64,000 nucleotides of DNA from Haloprofundus halobius. GTDB taxonomy: Archaea > Halobacteriota > Halobacteria > Halobacteriales > Haloferacaceae. The stretch covers positions 310,001-374,000 of the forward strand of contig NZ_CP083667.1 of the NCBI RefSeq assembly GCF_020097835.1. The letters are read 5' to 3'. The position numbers and the translations under genes were made by a program. Positions 1 through 7,756 of the stretch are shown here, piece by piece (within the stretch, counting starts at the first letter, position 1; each line of letters opens with the position of its first letter). The notes under the pieces were generated by a model that ran no database searches, was not told the origin of the DNA, and saw only the letters and a program-made list of their open reading frames with translations.

Positions 1-88
1 CTCACCACGGAAGGGGGACGACTTACTGGGCGCTGTTGTCGTGATTGGGCCAGCCGAGGGTGTCGACGGACCGGTCTGCGATATCAGT

Positions 89-107
89 TATTCTCTATTT
101 CAGAATA
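89..107. promoter_or_regulatory. Operator-like dyad TTCT-N7-AGAA, copy 1
   Basis: Perfect inverted repeat TATTCT-N7-AGAATA with spacer CTATTTC. The core TTCTCTATTTCAGAA is identical to the copy at 1228-1242. Its length and symmetry suit a dimeric HTH regulator such as the IclR proteins of this window; the binding partner is inferred. Confidence 0.5.
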
Positions 108-341
108 TTACGTCGGAAGTTCGGTGTCGACTCGACCCCTCGCTCGGACGAGAGAGTCACAGAAACGGCTCTCGAGGTGTTGGTTGTCGAGGTGACGCAA
201 GTGAGAACTGTCTCTCTGTCGGGGAATCTGGGAACGCTTGCTCGTCGGAGGTGTTCGGCTTGCTTCGACACACCGGCACTTTTGCTGCTTGAATACGGTC
301 GTTCGTGCTGGCGAGTCGTCGTGTCGGAACGCGACTGTGAT

Positions 342-356
342 TTCTGATGTACAGAA
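342..356. promoter_or_regulatory. Operator-like dyad TTCT-N7-AGAA, weaker copy
   Basis: TTCT-GATGTAC-AGAA. The half-sites match the other copies, but the spacer differs and there is no extended symmetry, so this copy could be chance. Confidence 0.25.
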
Positions 357-1227
357 CAAGCCACTTCGCGTGGTGTACCTCTCGGGAGAGCCGTGGCGTT
401 CACGCGGTTGGTTTTCGTTTCGACGGTACCGTCGTCGACGCGCAGGAAGAGTAACGCGCCAGTGCTGCCTTTTTCGTTCAGGTTATTGCGCGAGCGGGTC
501 GGGTAGCGACCCCAAGCCGACAAAGGTGGAACAGATATCGCCGATCTCGCGGCGGTCGCTGTCGTCGATATACTGGCCGACTGAGCCCTCGCGGCTATCT
601 CCTCGACGGCGCGACGGACGGGAAACGAAGTCGTCTCTCCAAACTGGAAAAAAATCGCCGCGGCGACCGGCGGAAGAAGCAGGGGATTCGGTTGGGACAG
701 TCGAGCTCCCACCGACTGCCGCGTGCGGAACATGACTAACGTCAAAGCTACGCAGGTGGTCGTTCGCTTCGACCATGTGATTCTTCAGGCGAGTTCGTAC
801 TAATCATTTTGTTCGACGCAACTTTTCGTGGGTCGTCGACGGTCGAAAGACGGGCAGCGTCGCCGACGTTCCGGAGACGAGTTGCGTCGTCGAGTCTCGT
901 ATCGGTGCTGAGAGTGAATGATGGCTGTCCCCGCTCGGTGGATTCATCTGGTGCTTACCTGCAGCGTCTACAACCTTTACCGAAGTGTGAAATATTCGTG
1001 AAACCCAGCACCGAATACCGATTCTACAGAGCGTATCTCTGTTCTCAACGTTTGGCTTATGGTTGTCGATGATTCAGAAATTAGTCTACTGAGTACGGTA
1101 TCGAAGTAGGACAGCCACCATCTCTTCACCATTCGAACCGAAGTACCAACGCGACCGCCCAGTAGGTTTCTCGAAATTTGAGACACGATGAGTTGGACGT
1201 CCCACTTATAGCTCCCCAAACACAATA

Positions 1228-1242
1228 TTCTCTATTTCAGAA
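1228..1242. promoter_or_regulatory. Operator-like dyad TTCT-N7-AGAA, copy 2
   Basis: TTCTCTATTTCAGAA, identical over 15 bases to 91-105 more than 1.1 kb away in the same spacer. Identity of the non-symmetric spacer (CTATTTC) supports a conserved element or a local duplication rather than chance. Confidence 0.5.
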
Positions 1243-1344
1243 CACATTGTCGCCAATTTCTACCGGGCATTACAGATCTAAGTCTGTAATTGCAGATGCG
1301 CAAAGAAGCCACAAGTACTGTGATATTGCCTGTTGCCCACCGCA

Positions 1345-1367
1345 GGTGTTCTGTAATAGAGAACACC
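1345..1367. promoter_or_regulatory. Operator-like dyad with perfect 8-bp arms
   Basis: GGTGTTCT-N7-AGAACACC, a 23-bp perfect inverted repeat with spacer GTAATAG. It is the strongest copy of the TTCT-N7-AGAA family in the window. No gene start lies directly next to it. Confidence 0.55.
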
Positions 1368-1617
1368 AAAGACGATAGTCGAGGTCCAATTCACCGATAT
1401 TTACTGCATCGGGGGCACGGTAGGAATTTCTTTGAGTCCGTGAAGGAGTTTCTGAAGAGTCTATGCTCTAAAGTAATTACAGTATTATTACAGTTTTGCA
1501 CAGAATGTACTCTCACAGTTCGAACTGAGTTCCAATATTAGAAATTACAGGCATCGATGACGAGGAGACAAGGTGGTTCAAAACTCACTCACATCGGCGC
1601 CAGCCACGAGGTTGTTC

Positions 1618-2517
1618 TCAAACTTCAATCTTTGATCGGAACTCTTCTCGACCACTAACATCCAAATCGACGCGGAATACGCTACCTGCACCTCTCCCTT
1701 CTCTCTCGCGGCCCTCGATACAGGCAGTTGTCACGTATATGTCGTTATACGACTTTCCAGCGAACGTCACCGAAGAGACCTTTTTGGGGTCGAACTGCAC
1801 TGTCTCTCGACGCGTTCCGTCGGGTGCGAATCGGACGAGGGAATTTCCGTTCCAGAACGCAGACCAGATGTGTCCCTCAGCGTCAACGGTCAGTCCGTCA
1901 GGTTTCCCATCGAAGTCAGAGGCTTCGAGGAATACTTCGGGGTCGGTAATCGAACCTGTGGCGCGGTCGTACTTATATCGGTAAATGTAACCTGATGACG
2001 AGGGCTTGTCGCCACCAGAGTCGGTAAAGTACATCTGAGACAAATCGGGGGAGAACCCCATTCCGTTGGGCAACCCACACTCTTCGCAAACGAGCTCGAA
2101 CGACCCATCCCGGTTGAGACGGTACAGTTGTCCGGGTACCCCATTGTTAGTGTCTGGCATTACACCACAGAACACACGCCCCTCAGGATCAGCGATGACG
2201 TCATTGAATCGTTCGCTAAACTGATCCGGGTTTTGCTTGGCGATAGTTGTTATTCTGCCGTCCGAGGGGTCAAACTGTCTGACTGCTCCGAATTCCTGAA
2301 ACAGCAAGAGTGCCCCATTCTCCTGAACGGTGAATCCACCGATACGTTCGTCGTCGTCATTGTAGACGAGTTCGTGTTCTTCTGTCCTTGGGTCGTACGC
2401 GTACAGTCGTCCTCTCGGGATGTCACTCCAGTATAGTAACTCTTCGTCAGGGTGCCAGAGTGGTCCTTCGCCCGTCTCGCATTCGAGGTCAACCACGAGT
2501 TGCGGATTGATCGGCAT
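1618..2517 (-). CDS. SMP-30/gluconolactonase family sugar lactonase
   Basis: A 299-residue beta-propeller protein of the SMP-30/gluconolactonase/LRE family, usual length for the family. These enzymes hydrolyse aldonolactones to aldonic acids using one divalent metal. The expected ligands are visible: Glu in the N-terminal TGEGPLWHP, Asn in RFND and Asp in KPDGLTVD. There is no signal peptide, so it is cytoplasmic. It probably opens the lactone made by a sugar dehydrogenase such as the Gfo/Idh/MocA enzymes further right. The start has an AT-rich TATA-like element (TTAAATG) about 25 nt upstream, suiting a leaderless message. The true substrate (xylono-, arabinono- or another lactone) cannot be read from sequence. 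Confidence 0.9.
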   Translation of the reverse strand: MPINPQLVVDLECETGEGPLWHPDEELLYWSDIPRGRLYAYDPRTEEHELVYNDDDERIGGFTVQENGALLLFQEFGAVRQFDPSDGRITTIAKQNPDQFSERFNDVIADPEGRVFCGVMPDTNNGVPGQLYRLNRDGSFELVCEECGLPNGMGFSPDLSQMYFTDSGGDKPSSSGYIYRYKYDRATGSITDPEVFLEASDFDGKPDGLTVDAEGHIWSAFWNGNSLVRFAPDGTRRETVQFDPKKVSSVTFAGKSYNDIYVTTACIEGREREGRGAGSVFRVDLDVSGREEFRSKIEV

Positions 2518-2577
2518 GGTGCGTCCATGATGCTCTTATCATTTAAGCGTAAGTGTCCCTTTACTACGTGAGAAGGG

Positions 2578-2841
2578 TTGAATCGATGTCGGGAGGTGCT
2601 TGACGTCGTCCGTGAACAGACGATTCATACAGTACTCATCGCAACGGTAGCCTCGATCATCGCGATGATGGGAGCAATATATATCCATCAGTACGTCGCG
2701 ACTGGGTCTCCCCTCACCGCCGTGCTTGAAGTCCTCACACTCTACGTGACTGCATATCTGTCGCTCGTCATGCCAACGGCACTACTTGGGTTCTCGCGAG
2801 GGCACCCTGTGGGGTACGCACTAGGGACTGGCAACGAGTAA
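2578..2841 (+). CDS. Small two-helix membrane protein, function unknown
   Basis: An 87-residue frame starting with TTG, divergent from the lactonase. Two hydrophobic segments are visible: about residues 17-38 (TVLIATVASIIAMMGAIYIH) and 46-70. The hydrophobic, non-arginine-rich composition is unlike the chance frames nearby. An AT-rich box about 25 nt before the TTG could serve as promoter. I do not recognise the family; it could also be the tail of a lost membrane protein. Confidence 0.4.
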   Translation: MNRCREVLDVVREQTIHTVLIATVASIIAMMGAIYIHQYVATGSPLTAVLEVLTLYVTAYLSLVMPTALLGFSRGHPVGYALGTGNE

Positions 2842-2995
2842 TGCAACACCGTTCGACCGCCGATTTGACAGTTCCTCTTCTCCTCTCCAAGAAATATTGC
2901 AGTCTCAACACTCGGTAGACTACGATCTACTGTCCCCGCACGTCAAAATTTTTATTACAACCAACTGTCCCCATCTATCACAATATATTACATAA

Positions 2996-3187
2996 TTAGT
3001 ATTGCAATAAAGTTTGAATCAGGGACTTAAAAATGGCTTTAAAGTCAATCTCAGCCTTCTCGCCGAGACTGAGGCTGAACGCATCGGTGAATTTGTTAAC
3101 AAGGAAATTAAGGAGTTGGTCCTCGTGGAATTCATCGTCTGCTTGGTGTGATTGTTTAGTCACATCTTCAGCAAGCAGACATCTCAA
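2996..3187 (-). pseudogene. N-terminal scrap of an ISH3-type transposase
   Basis: The minus-strand frame encodes TKQSHQADDEFHEDQLLNFL followed by VN and an SLSL segment, which resembles the start of ISH3-group (ISH51-like) haloarchaeal transposases as I remember them. It stops after about 60 residues, whereas the full protein has several hundred. No terminal repeats are visible. It sits next to a dead ABC-ATPase fragment, consistent with IS-mediated damage. Identification is from memory of the family. Confidence 0.5.
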
Positions 3188-3203
3188 CTAACCGGTCTTG
3201 TGG

Positions 3204-3384
3204 TATAAGATATTTTACAATACCGAGTATCACGTTCGAGTCCCGGGTAACATCAAGCCAATAGAGAACAAGTAGGAGTTCATAGCGTTCGACGAGGAGA
3301 ACCTTCATCTCTTCCACCCCGACGGCGAGACGAATATCCTCGCCGATCCCCAACGGGGCGCCTAGCCCGTCGCCGACGACTGAA
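3204..3384 (+). pseudogene. C-terminal remnant of a MalK-type sugar ABC ATPase
   Basis: One frame reads VPGNIKPIENK, stop, EFIAFDEENLHLFHPDGET, NILADPQRGA, stop, PVADD, stop. It aligns codon for codon with the last 50 residues of the intact ATPase at 16561-17697 (VPGDVKPEENKEVFITFDEE, then NLHLFHPEDGTNILTETQRT, then AQPVADD). Two in-frame stops and absence of the nucleotide-binding domain show it is dead. It implies that a second copy of this ATPase once lay here, upstream of the GH127 region. Confidence 0.75.
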
Positions 3385-3478
3385 CTGACGCGCCTTCTTC
3401 GGCAACCGCTGATTCGTGATGGCCACCTCGAAAACCGCTATGTCCGCGACGATTCCCCAAAGAGCGGTAGCTACCGGG

Positions 3479-5401
3479 TCACCCTGCCCGCATCCAGACC
3501 TGCATCGCCCCGGGGTCGCGGTTGTCCCACGAGTGGTAGGGAACGAGCGTGAGCGTCGTCGACTCGGTACGGGTTTCGTCGTCCGGGAGATACAGTAACC
3601 CCTCCCACTCATCGAGGGTCGGGACATCGGCGTCGGCCTCCAGGACGGTTACGCCGCCCAGCAAATCCTCGCGATGGGCGGCGTTGACGTCCCCGTCTGT
3701 GCAAACCGCGTACTGGTGGAGCGGACGGTCATTGTCGACCTCCTCGGCGCAGTAAACGAGCGGGCCGCGTTCAACGGCGACCCGCCCGGCGTCGCTCTCA
3801 ACGGCCGGGTGGGCCGCGACCAGTTCGGGCTCCATCGCCAGATCGAGTTCGATCGTCTCGCCGTCCCACTCGCGATCGAGCCGAATGTATCTTGACCCGT
3901 CGTGGTCGACTTCTTCACCGTTGACCGCCACCGTCGCTTCAGTACACCATTCGGGGATCCGGAGGTTGACCGGGATGACGTCGTCAGCGTCAATCTCAAG
4001 AGTCACGTCTCCGTCCCAGGGGAGGGCGCTGGTCTGGTTAACATCAACGTCAACGCCGTGTACGCTCGTGGCAAGGGTGCCCCCGACATACTGGTTGACG
4101 TAGAGTTCGCCACCGCTCGTCGAGTAGCAGTACTGCCCCAACGACGCGAACAGGCGCGCGGCGTTAGGCGGACAGCACGCACAGGTGAACCAACCCTTCC
4201 GGTGATGGCCGCCCGCGCTGGCGAGCGGGTTAACATAGAAGAAGTGTTTCCCATCCAGCCCGATACCGGCCAGAAAACCGTTGTATAGCGTCCGCTCCAT
4301 TAGGTCGGCGTACTTGGCCTCCTCGGTCAGTTCGAACATGCGCTGGTTCCAGAAGATACTGCCGATGGCGGCACAGGTCTCGGCGTAGGCAGACTCGTTC
4401 GGGAGGTCGTAGTCCTCCGTGAATCCCTCGTGTTCGTGCTCTGGGCCGATCCCACCTGTAATGTACATGCGCTTCTCCGTCATGTTCGCCCACAGCCGGT
4501 CGAGCGCTGCCTTGAGGTCGTCGTCGCCACGTTCGGCCACCAACTCAGTAACGGCGGCGTAGAGGTACATCGCACGGACGGAGTGGCCCTCTGTGGTTGA
4601 CTGTTCCCTGACCGGCGCGTGCGCCTGTGCGTAGCTGCCGTCGTACTCACCCTCGTCGTCGAGAAAAACCGTTCTCGACCCCTCGTGGATCGAACCTTTC
4701 CAGTCGTCGGAGTCGAACTCTCCGCCAGCAATCTCGTCGAGGTGTTCGAGTTCCCAAGCGAGACGGTCGTCGTACCCGCGAAGGTTGATGAAGTACTCGG
4801 CAAGGTCAAGATACCGCTTTTCGCCGGTTACTCGGTAGAGCTTGATGAGCGCGAGTTCAATCTCCTCGTGGCCCGGAACCCCGTCTATCTCGTCTTCGAA
4901 TACGTCGTCGATGTGGTCGGCGAACGCTGTCGCCACGTCCAGCAACGACGATTCCCCTGTTGCCTCGTGATGAGCGACTGCCGCCTCGATGAGATGGCCC
5001 GCGCAGTACAACTCGTGGAGCATGTGGAGGTTGGTCCACTTTCCGTCGGGTTCGACGAGCTGGAAGTACGTGTTAAGGTAGCCGCTTTCCTCCTGAGCGT
5101 CGGCTATAAGATCGATGACTTCGTTGACACGATCGCGCAGGTCGGGATCCTCTCTTTTCGCGAGTTCGTAGCTCGCTGCTTCGAGCCACTTGTAGGCGTC
5201 AGAATCCTGGAACCACATCCCTTGGAAGCCGCCTTCTTTCCCGTTAGCGGCCCGGTAGAAATTCTCCAGAGTCCTAGAGTCCTCAAGCTGTTCATACTGG
5301 TACTCGATGGTGACATCACGGTTGCGCTCCATCCACGGTGACCAGAACTCGTCGTCAATCTCAACGTTAGTGAGCGCTATCGAATGCGGGGCTCCGATCA
5401 T
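3479..5401 (-). CDS. GH127 beta-L-arabinofuranosidase
   Basis: A 640-residue retaining glycosidase of family GH127, which releases beta-linked L-arabinofuranose. The Zn-thiolate active site known from Bifidobacterium HypBA1 (Glu338, Cys340, Cys417, Cys418) is matched by E341-T-C343 and C409-C410 (CACCPPNAARL). No signal peptide is present, so it acts on imported oligosaccharides. The open frame extends upstream, but I chose the ATG at 5401: a TATTTATTTT box lies 27-36 nt before it, fitting a leaderless message, and the N-terminus (MIGAPHSIALTNVEIDDEFW) is family-like. An ATG at 5428 is the alternative. Arabinose released would feed the oxidative pentose genes at 24.8-30 kb. Confidence 0.9.
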   Translation of the reverse strand: MIGAPHSIALTNVEIDDEFWSPWMERNRDVTIEYQYEQLEDSRTLENFYRAANGKEGGFQGMWFQDSDAYKWLEAASYELAKREDPDLRDRVNEVIDLIADAQEESGYLNTYFQLVEPDGKWTNLHMLHELYCAGHLIEAAVAHHEATGESSLLDVATAFADHIDDVFEDEIDGVPGHEEIELALIKLYRVTGEKRYLDLAEYFINLRGYDDRLAWELEHLDEIAGGEFDSDDWKGSIHEGSRTVFLDDEGEYDGSYAQAHAPVREQSTTEGHSVRAMYLYAAVTELVAERGDDDLKAALDRLWANMTEKRMYITGGIGPEHEHEGFTEDYDLPNESAYAETCAAIGSIFWNQRMFELTEEAKYADLMERTLYNGFLAGIGLDGKHFFYVNPLASAGGHHRKGWFTCACCPPNAARLFASLGQYCYSTSGGELYVNQYVGGTLATSVHGVDVDVNQTSALPWDGDVTLEIDADDVIPVNLRIPEWCTEATVAVNGEEVDHDGSRYIRLDREWDGETIELDLAMEPELVAAHPAVESDAGRVAVERGPLVYCAEEVDNDRPLHQYAVCTDGDVNAAHREDLLGGVTVLEADADVPTLDEWEGLLYLPDDETRTESTTLTLVPYHSWDNRDPGAMQVWMRAG

Positions 5402-5980
5402 GACAACATTGTAATTCTCTGGAACCATAAAATAAATACTGTCGGTTCCATCGATACGGTCCACTCGGTTCGTACGTCTGCGGTACTTGGAAAGAACCCG
5501 ACTCCGGAGTAGTCGCGGTCCACACAACCGTGTACTGATAGCACACGCACTCTCTATCGAGCACCATCGCAGTATATCGGACGGGCGCGGCACCGCCGAC
5601 CTCTCGATTGAGGAACTGTCGAAGGTAGACCGACGTCGCCGACGACGGTCGTCGAGGCGACCGATACCGATAGGGGTGTGTCGTCGTCGTTGATCGTCGA
5701 GACGGGTCTGACGGCGGAGACGACGGAGTGAACGTCAGACGTGGTGTTCGCGTGGTACTCTTCCGACGATACGGGAAATCACGTATGAAAACACACTCCG
5801 CGTCACGGACGATATCATCAAGAACGCGACGGAGATGGCAAGTAGCCGACGACATAGTACGACGCGGTCGGTCGCGGCACATGCGTCACGATTCACGACC
5901 CGATGCTGCTGCCGTCAGCCCGGTATTCGGTCGACTTCCCATTCCGTCTCGTGGGGCTTCCGTCACCGACCCCTATTCGA
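5402..5980. other. Spacer, no gene recognised
   Basis: The GH127 promoter lies at its left end (TATTTATTTT, 5428-5437, minus strand). The rest is GC-rich DNA with short arginine-rich frames that resemble no protein. No clear dyads or terminators were noticed. Confidence 0.5.
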
Positions 5981-6442
5981 CTACTCGTCGATTTCGCGGC
6001 GAACGAACGTCACCGGACAGGGTGCGGAGAGCATCACCGCCTGCGCGACGCTCCCAAAGATGGCCTTCCCGGTCGGGCTCCGATTTCGTCCGCCGACGAA
6101 TAACCTATCCGCACCAACGGCCTCCGCGACCTCGACGATTTGGTCTTCCGGTCGGCCGATCACGCCACGCGTCTCGTACTCGATACCGGCCTGATCGAAT
6201 CGCTCCACGAGTTCGTTGATCGTCATGTAACGTCTGGCGACCACGTCGGGGGACACCTCCTCCTTCGACGGGTCGAACTCTACTTTTCGGGCGGCATCGT
6301 CGAACCCGTCCTCGGTGAACACGTGTAAGAGGACGACTGACGCCCCCGTCGGTCCGGCGATGCCGATCGTTTCCTCCGCTAGTCGGGCCATTCGGTCGCG
6401 ATCTCCCGGTCCGACCGCGACGAGGATGGTCTCTACAGACAT
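5981..6442 (-). CDS. UspA-type universal stress protein
   Basis: A 153-residue single-domain universal stress protein, counted from the second ATG (MSVETILVAVGPGDRDRMAR). The family nucleotide-binding loop GxxG-x9-G(S/T) is present near the C-terminus (GGRNRSPTGKAIFGSVAQAV), suggesting an ATP-binding form. Such proteins are soluble homodimers with broad stress roles. An ATG six bases upstream (6448) is also possible. Nothing ties it to the surrounding sugar genes. Confidence 0.9.
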   Translation of the reverse strand: MSVETILVAVGPGDRDRMARLAEETIGIAGPTGASVVLLHVFTEDGFDDAARKVEFDPSKEEVSPDVVARRYMTINELVERFDQAGIEYETRGVIGRPEDQIVEVAEAVGADRLFVGGRNRSPTGKAIFGSVAQAVMLSAPCPVTFVRREIDE

Positions 6443-6627
6443 ATCCACACATTCACACAGGCCGGAATAAGTATTGTCTCTGGGGCGGTCGGCGGTGTTA
6501 CGTTATTTAACTTCGCACGTTAGACGAACGTCCCGTCGATTCGGCGCATTGGTTCGTCGATACCCGTCGCGGCCCAGTACGACCGGTTTTAAGAGGTAGT
6601 GGGAAGATCGTTTAGCGAGACGATCAC

Positions 6628-7719
6628 ATGACCGAACAGGCCAAACTCGACCGTCTAGACGCGTATCTCGCGACGAACGATCTCGAGTCGATATGGTTCG
6701 CGGCGCCACCGATGTTCGCCTGGCTCACCGGCGGCGACAACCTCGTCGCTCGTGAAGGGGATGCCGGCGTCGCGGCCGCGGGATACGATGGCGAGGCAGT
6801 AACTGTCGTCACGTCGACCATCGAGGGCCAGCGGCTCCTCGACGAAGAGATAGATGTCGACGTACGACTCGTGGAATATCCCTGGCATGAGGAAGACCTC
6901 GAGGATGCCGTCGCCGCCGTCGCCCCGACGCCCGCGGCGGCTGACGTCGCGTGGGGGGAGTTCGAATCGATAGACCGGTCAGCGGTCACGCAGCCCCTAA
7001 CCGATGGCGACGTGGAGCGGTACCGCGATCTCGGGCGAGAGACGGCCGTAGCCGTCGAGGAAGTCGCGCTCGGTGTATCACCGGCCAGCAGCGAGCGCGA
7101 ACTGGCTGGCCGGTTACATTACCAGCTTCAGCGCCGGGGTATCGACTCCCCCGTGGTCCTCGTCGGCGGTGCCGACCGCCTCCAGCGCTACCGGCACTTT
7201 ACCCCGACCGACGTTGAGGTGGGGAGCTACGCCGTCCTCACGGTCGTCGGTGTCCGCCATGGACTCAACGCAGCGGTCACCCGAACCGTCGCTTTCGACA
7301 ATGCGCCAGACTGGCTCGCTGACCGCTACGCTGACGTCAGCCGGGTCGCGGCGACGGCCGCCGCCGCCACTCGTCGCGTGGGTGTCGACAATGGCACCGC
7401 CGCCGATATCTTCGAGCCCATTCGAGGCGCCTACGAGGAACTCGGCTACGTGAACGAGTGGGAGAACCACCACCAGGGTGGCGCGCTTGGCTACGCCTCG
7501 AGGGAATGGACGGCGACGCCCGGCAACCGGACGCCGGTCGAACTCCCGATGGCGTTCGGCTGGAATCCCACCGTCGAGGGTGCGAAGTCCGAGGATACCG
7601 TCCTGGTGACGGCCGATGGCGTCGAGGTGCTCTCGACTACCGGCGAATTCCCGACGTTGACGGCCGATGCCGTGGGGACGGAGTTCACACTCACGCTACC
7701 GGACGTTCTCTGGATGTAG
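6628..7719 (+). CDS. M24 (Xaa-Pro peptidase/creatinase-like) protein lacking key metal ligands
   Basis: A 363-residue protein with the two-domain layout of the M24 pita-bread family: creatinase-like N domain (about 1-125) and catalytic-fold C domain. The C domain keeps a His (WENHHQGGALGY) and the final Glu (KSEDTVLV), but where M24 enzymes carry two metal-binding Asp (DxG...GYxxDxTRT) this one has VVGVRHGLNAAVTRT, with neither Asp. It is thus probably not a metallopeptidase. It may be a metal-independent hydrolase like creatinase or a non-catalytic relative. It stands alone between UspA and GH2, transcribed away from both. Confidence 0.8.
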   Translation: MTEQAKLDRLDAYLATNDLESIWFAAPPMFAWLTGGDNLVAREGDAGVAAAGYDGEAVTVVTSTIEGQRLLDEEIDVDVRLVEYPWHEEDLEDAVAAVAPTPAAADVAWGEFESIDRSAVTQPLTDGDVERYRDLGRETAVAVEEVALGVSPASSERELAGRLHYQLQRRGIDSPVVLVGGADRLQRYRHFTPTDVEVGSYAVLTVVGVRHGLNAAVTRTVAFDNAPDWLADRYADVSRVAATAAAATRRVGVDNGTAADIFEPIRGAYEELGYVNEWENHHQGGALGYASREWTATPGNRTPVELPMAFGWNPTVEGAKSEDTVLVTADGVEVLSTTGEFPTLTADAVGTEFTLTLPDVLWM

Positions 7720-7756
7720 CGGGTCGGCGCGGGCGGTGAGCACAAACGCTCGCCGC

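Larger units (their letters stand above)
1..1617. other. Long spacer without a convincing gene; carries several dyads
   Basis: All open frames here are short or arginine/serine-rich and look like chance translations of GC-rich DNA. What stands out is a set of inverted repeats of the form TTCT-N7-AGAA (89-107, 342-356, 1228-1242, 1345-1367, listed separately). The downstream gene on the minus strand ends at 1618, so these dyads are not in front of any intact gene inside the window. They may serve a gene beyond the left edge or be left over from a deletion. Confidence 0.6.

Noticed and set aside
95-745. 216-codon minus-strand frame in the left spacer
   Set aside because: Ser/Thr/Arg-rich with no hydrophobic core or recognisable motif; overlaps several equally poor frames on both strands.
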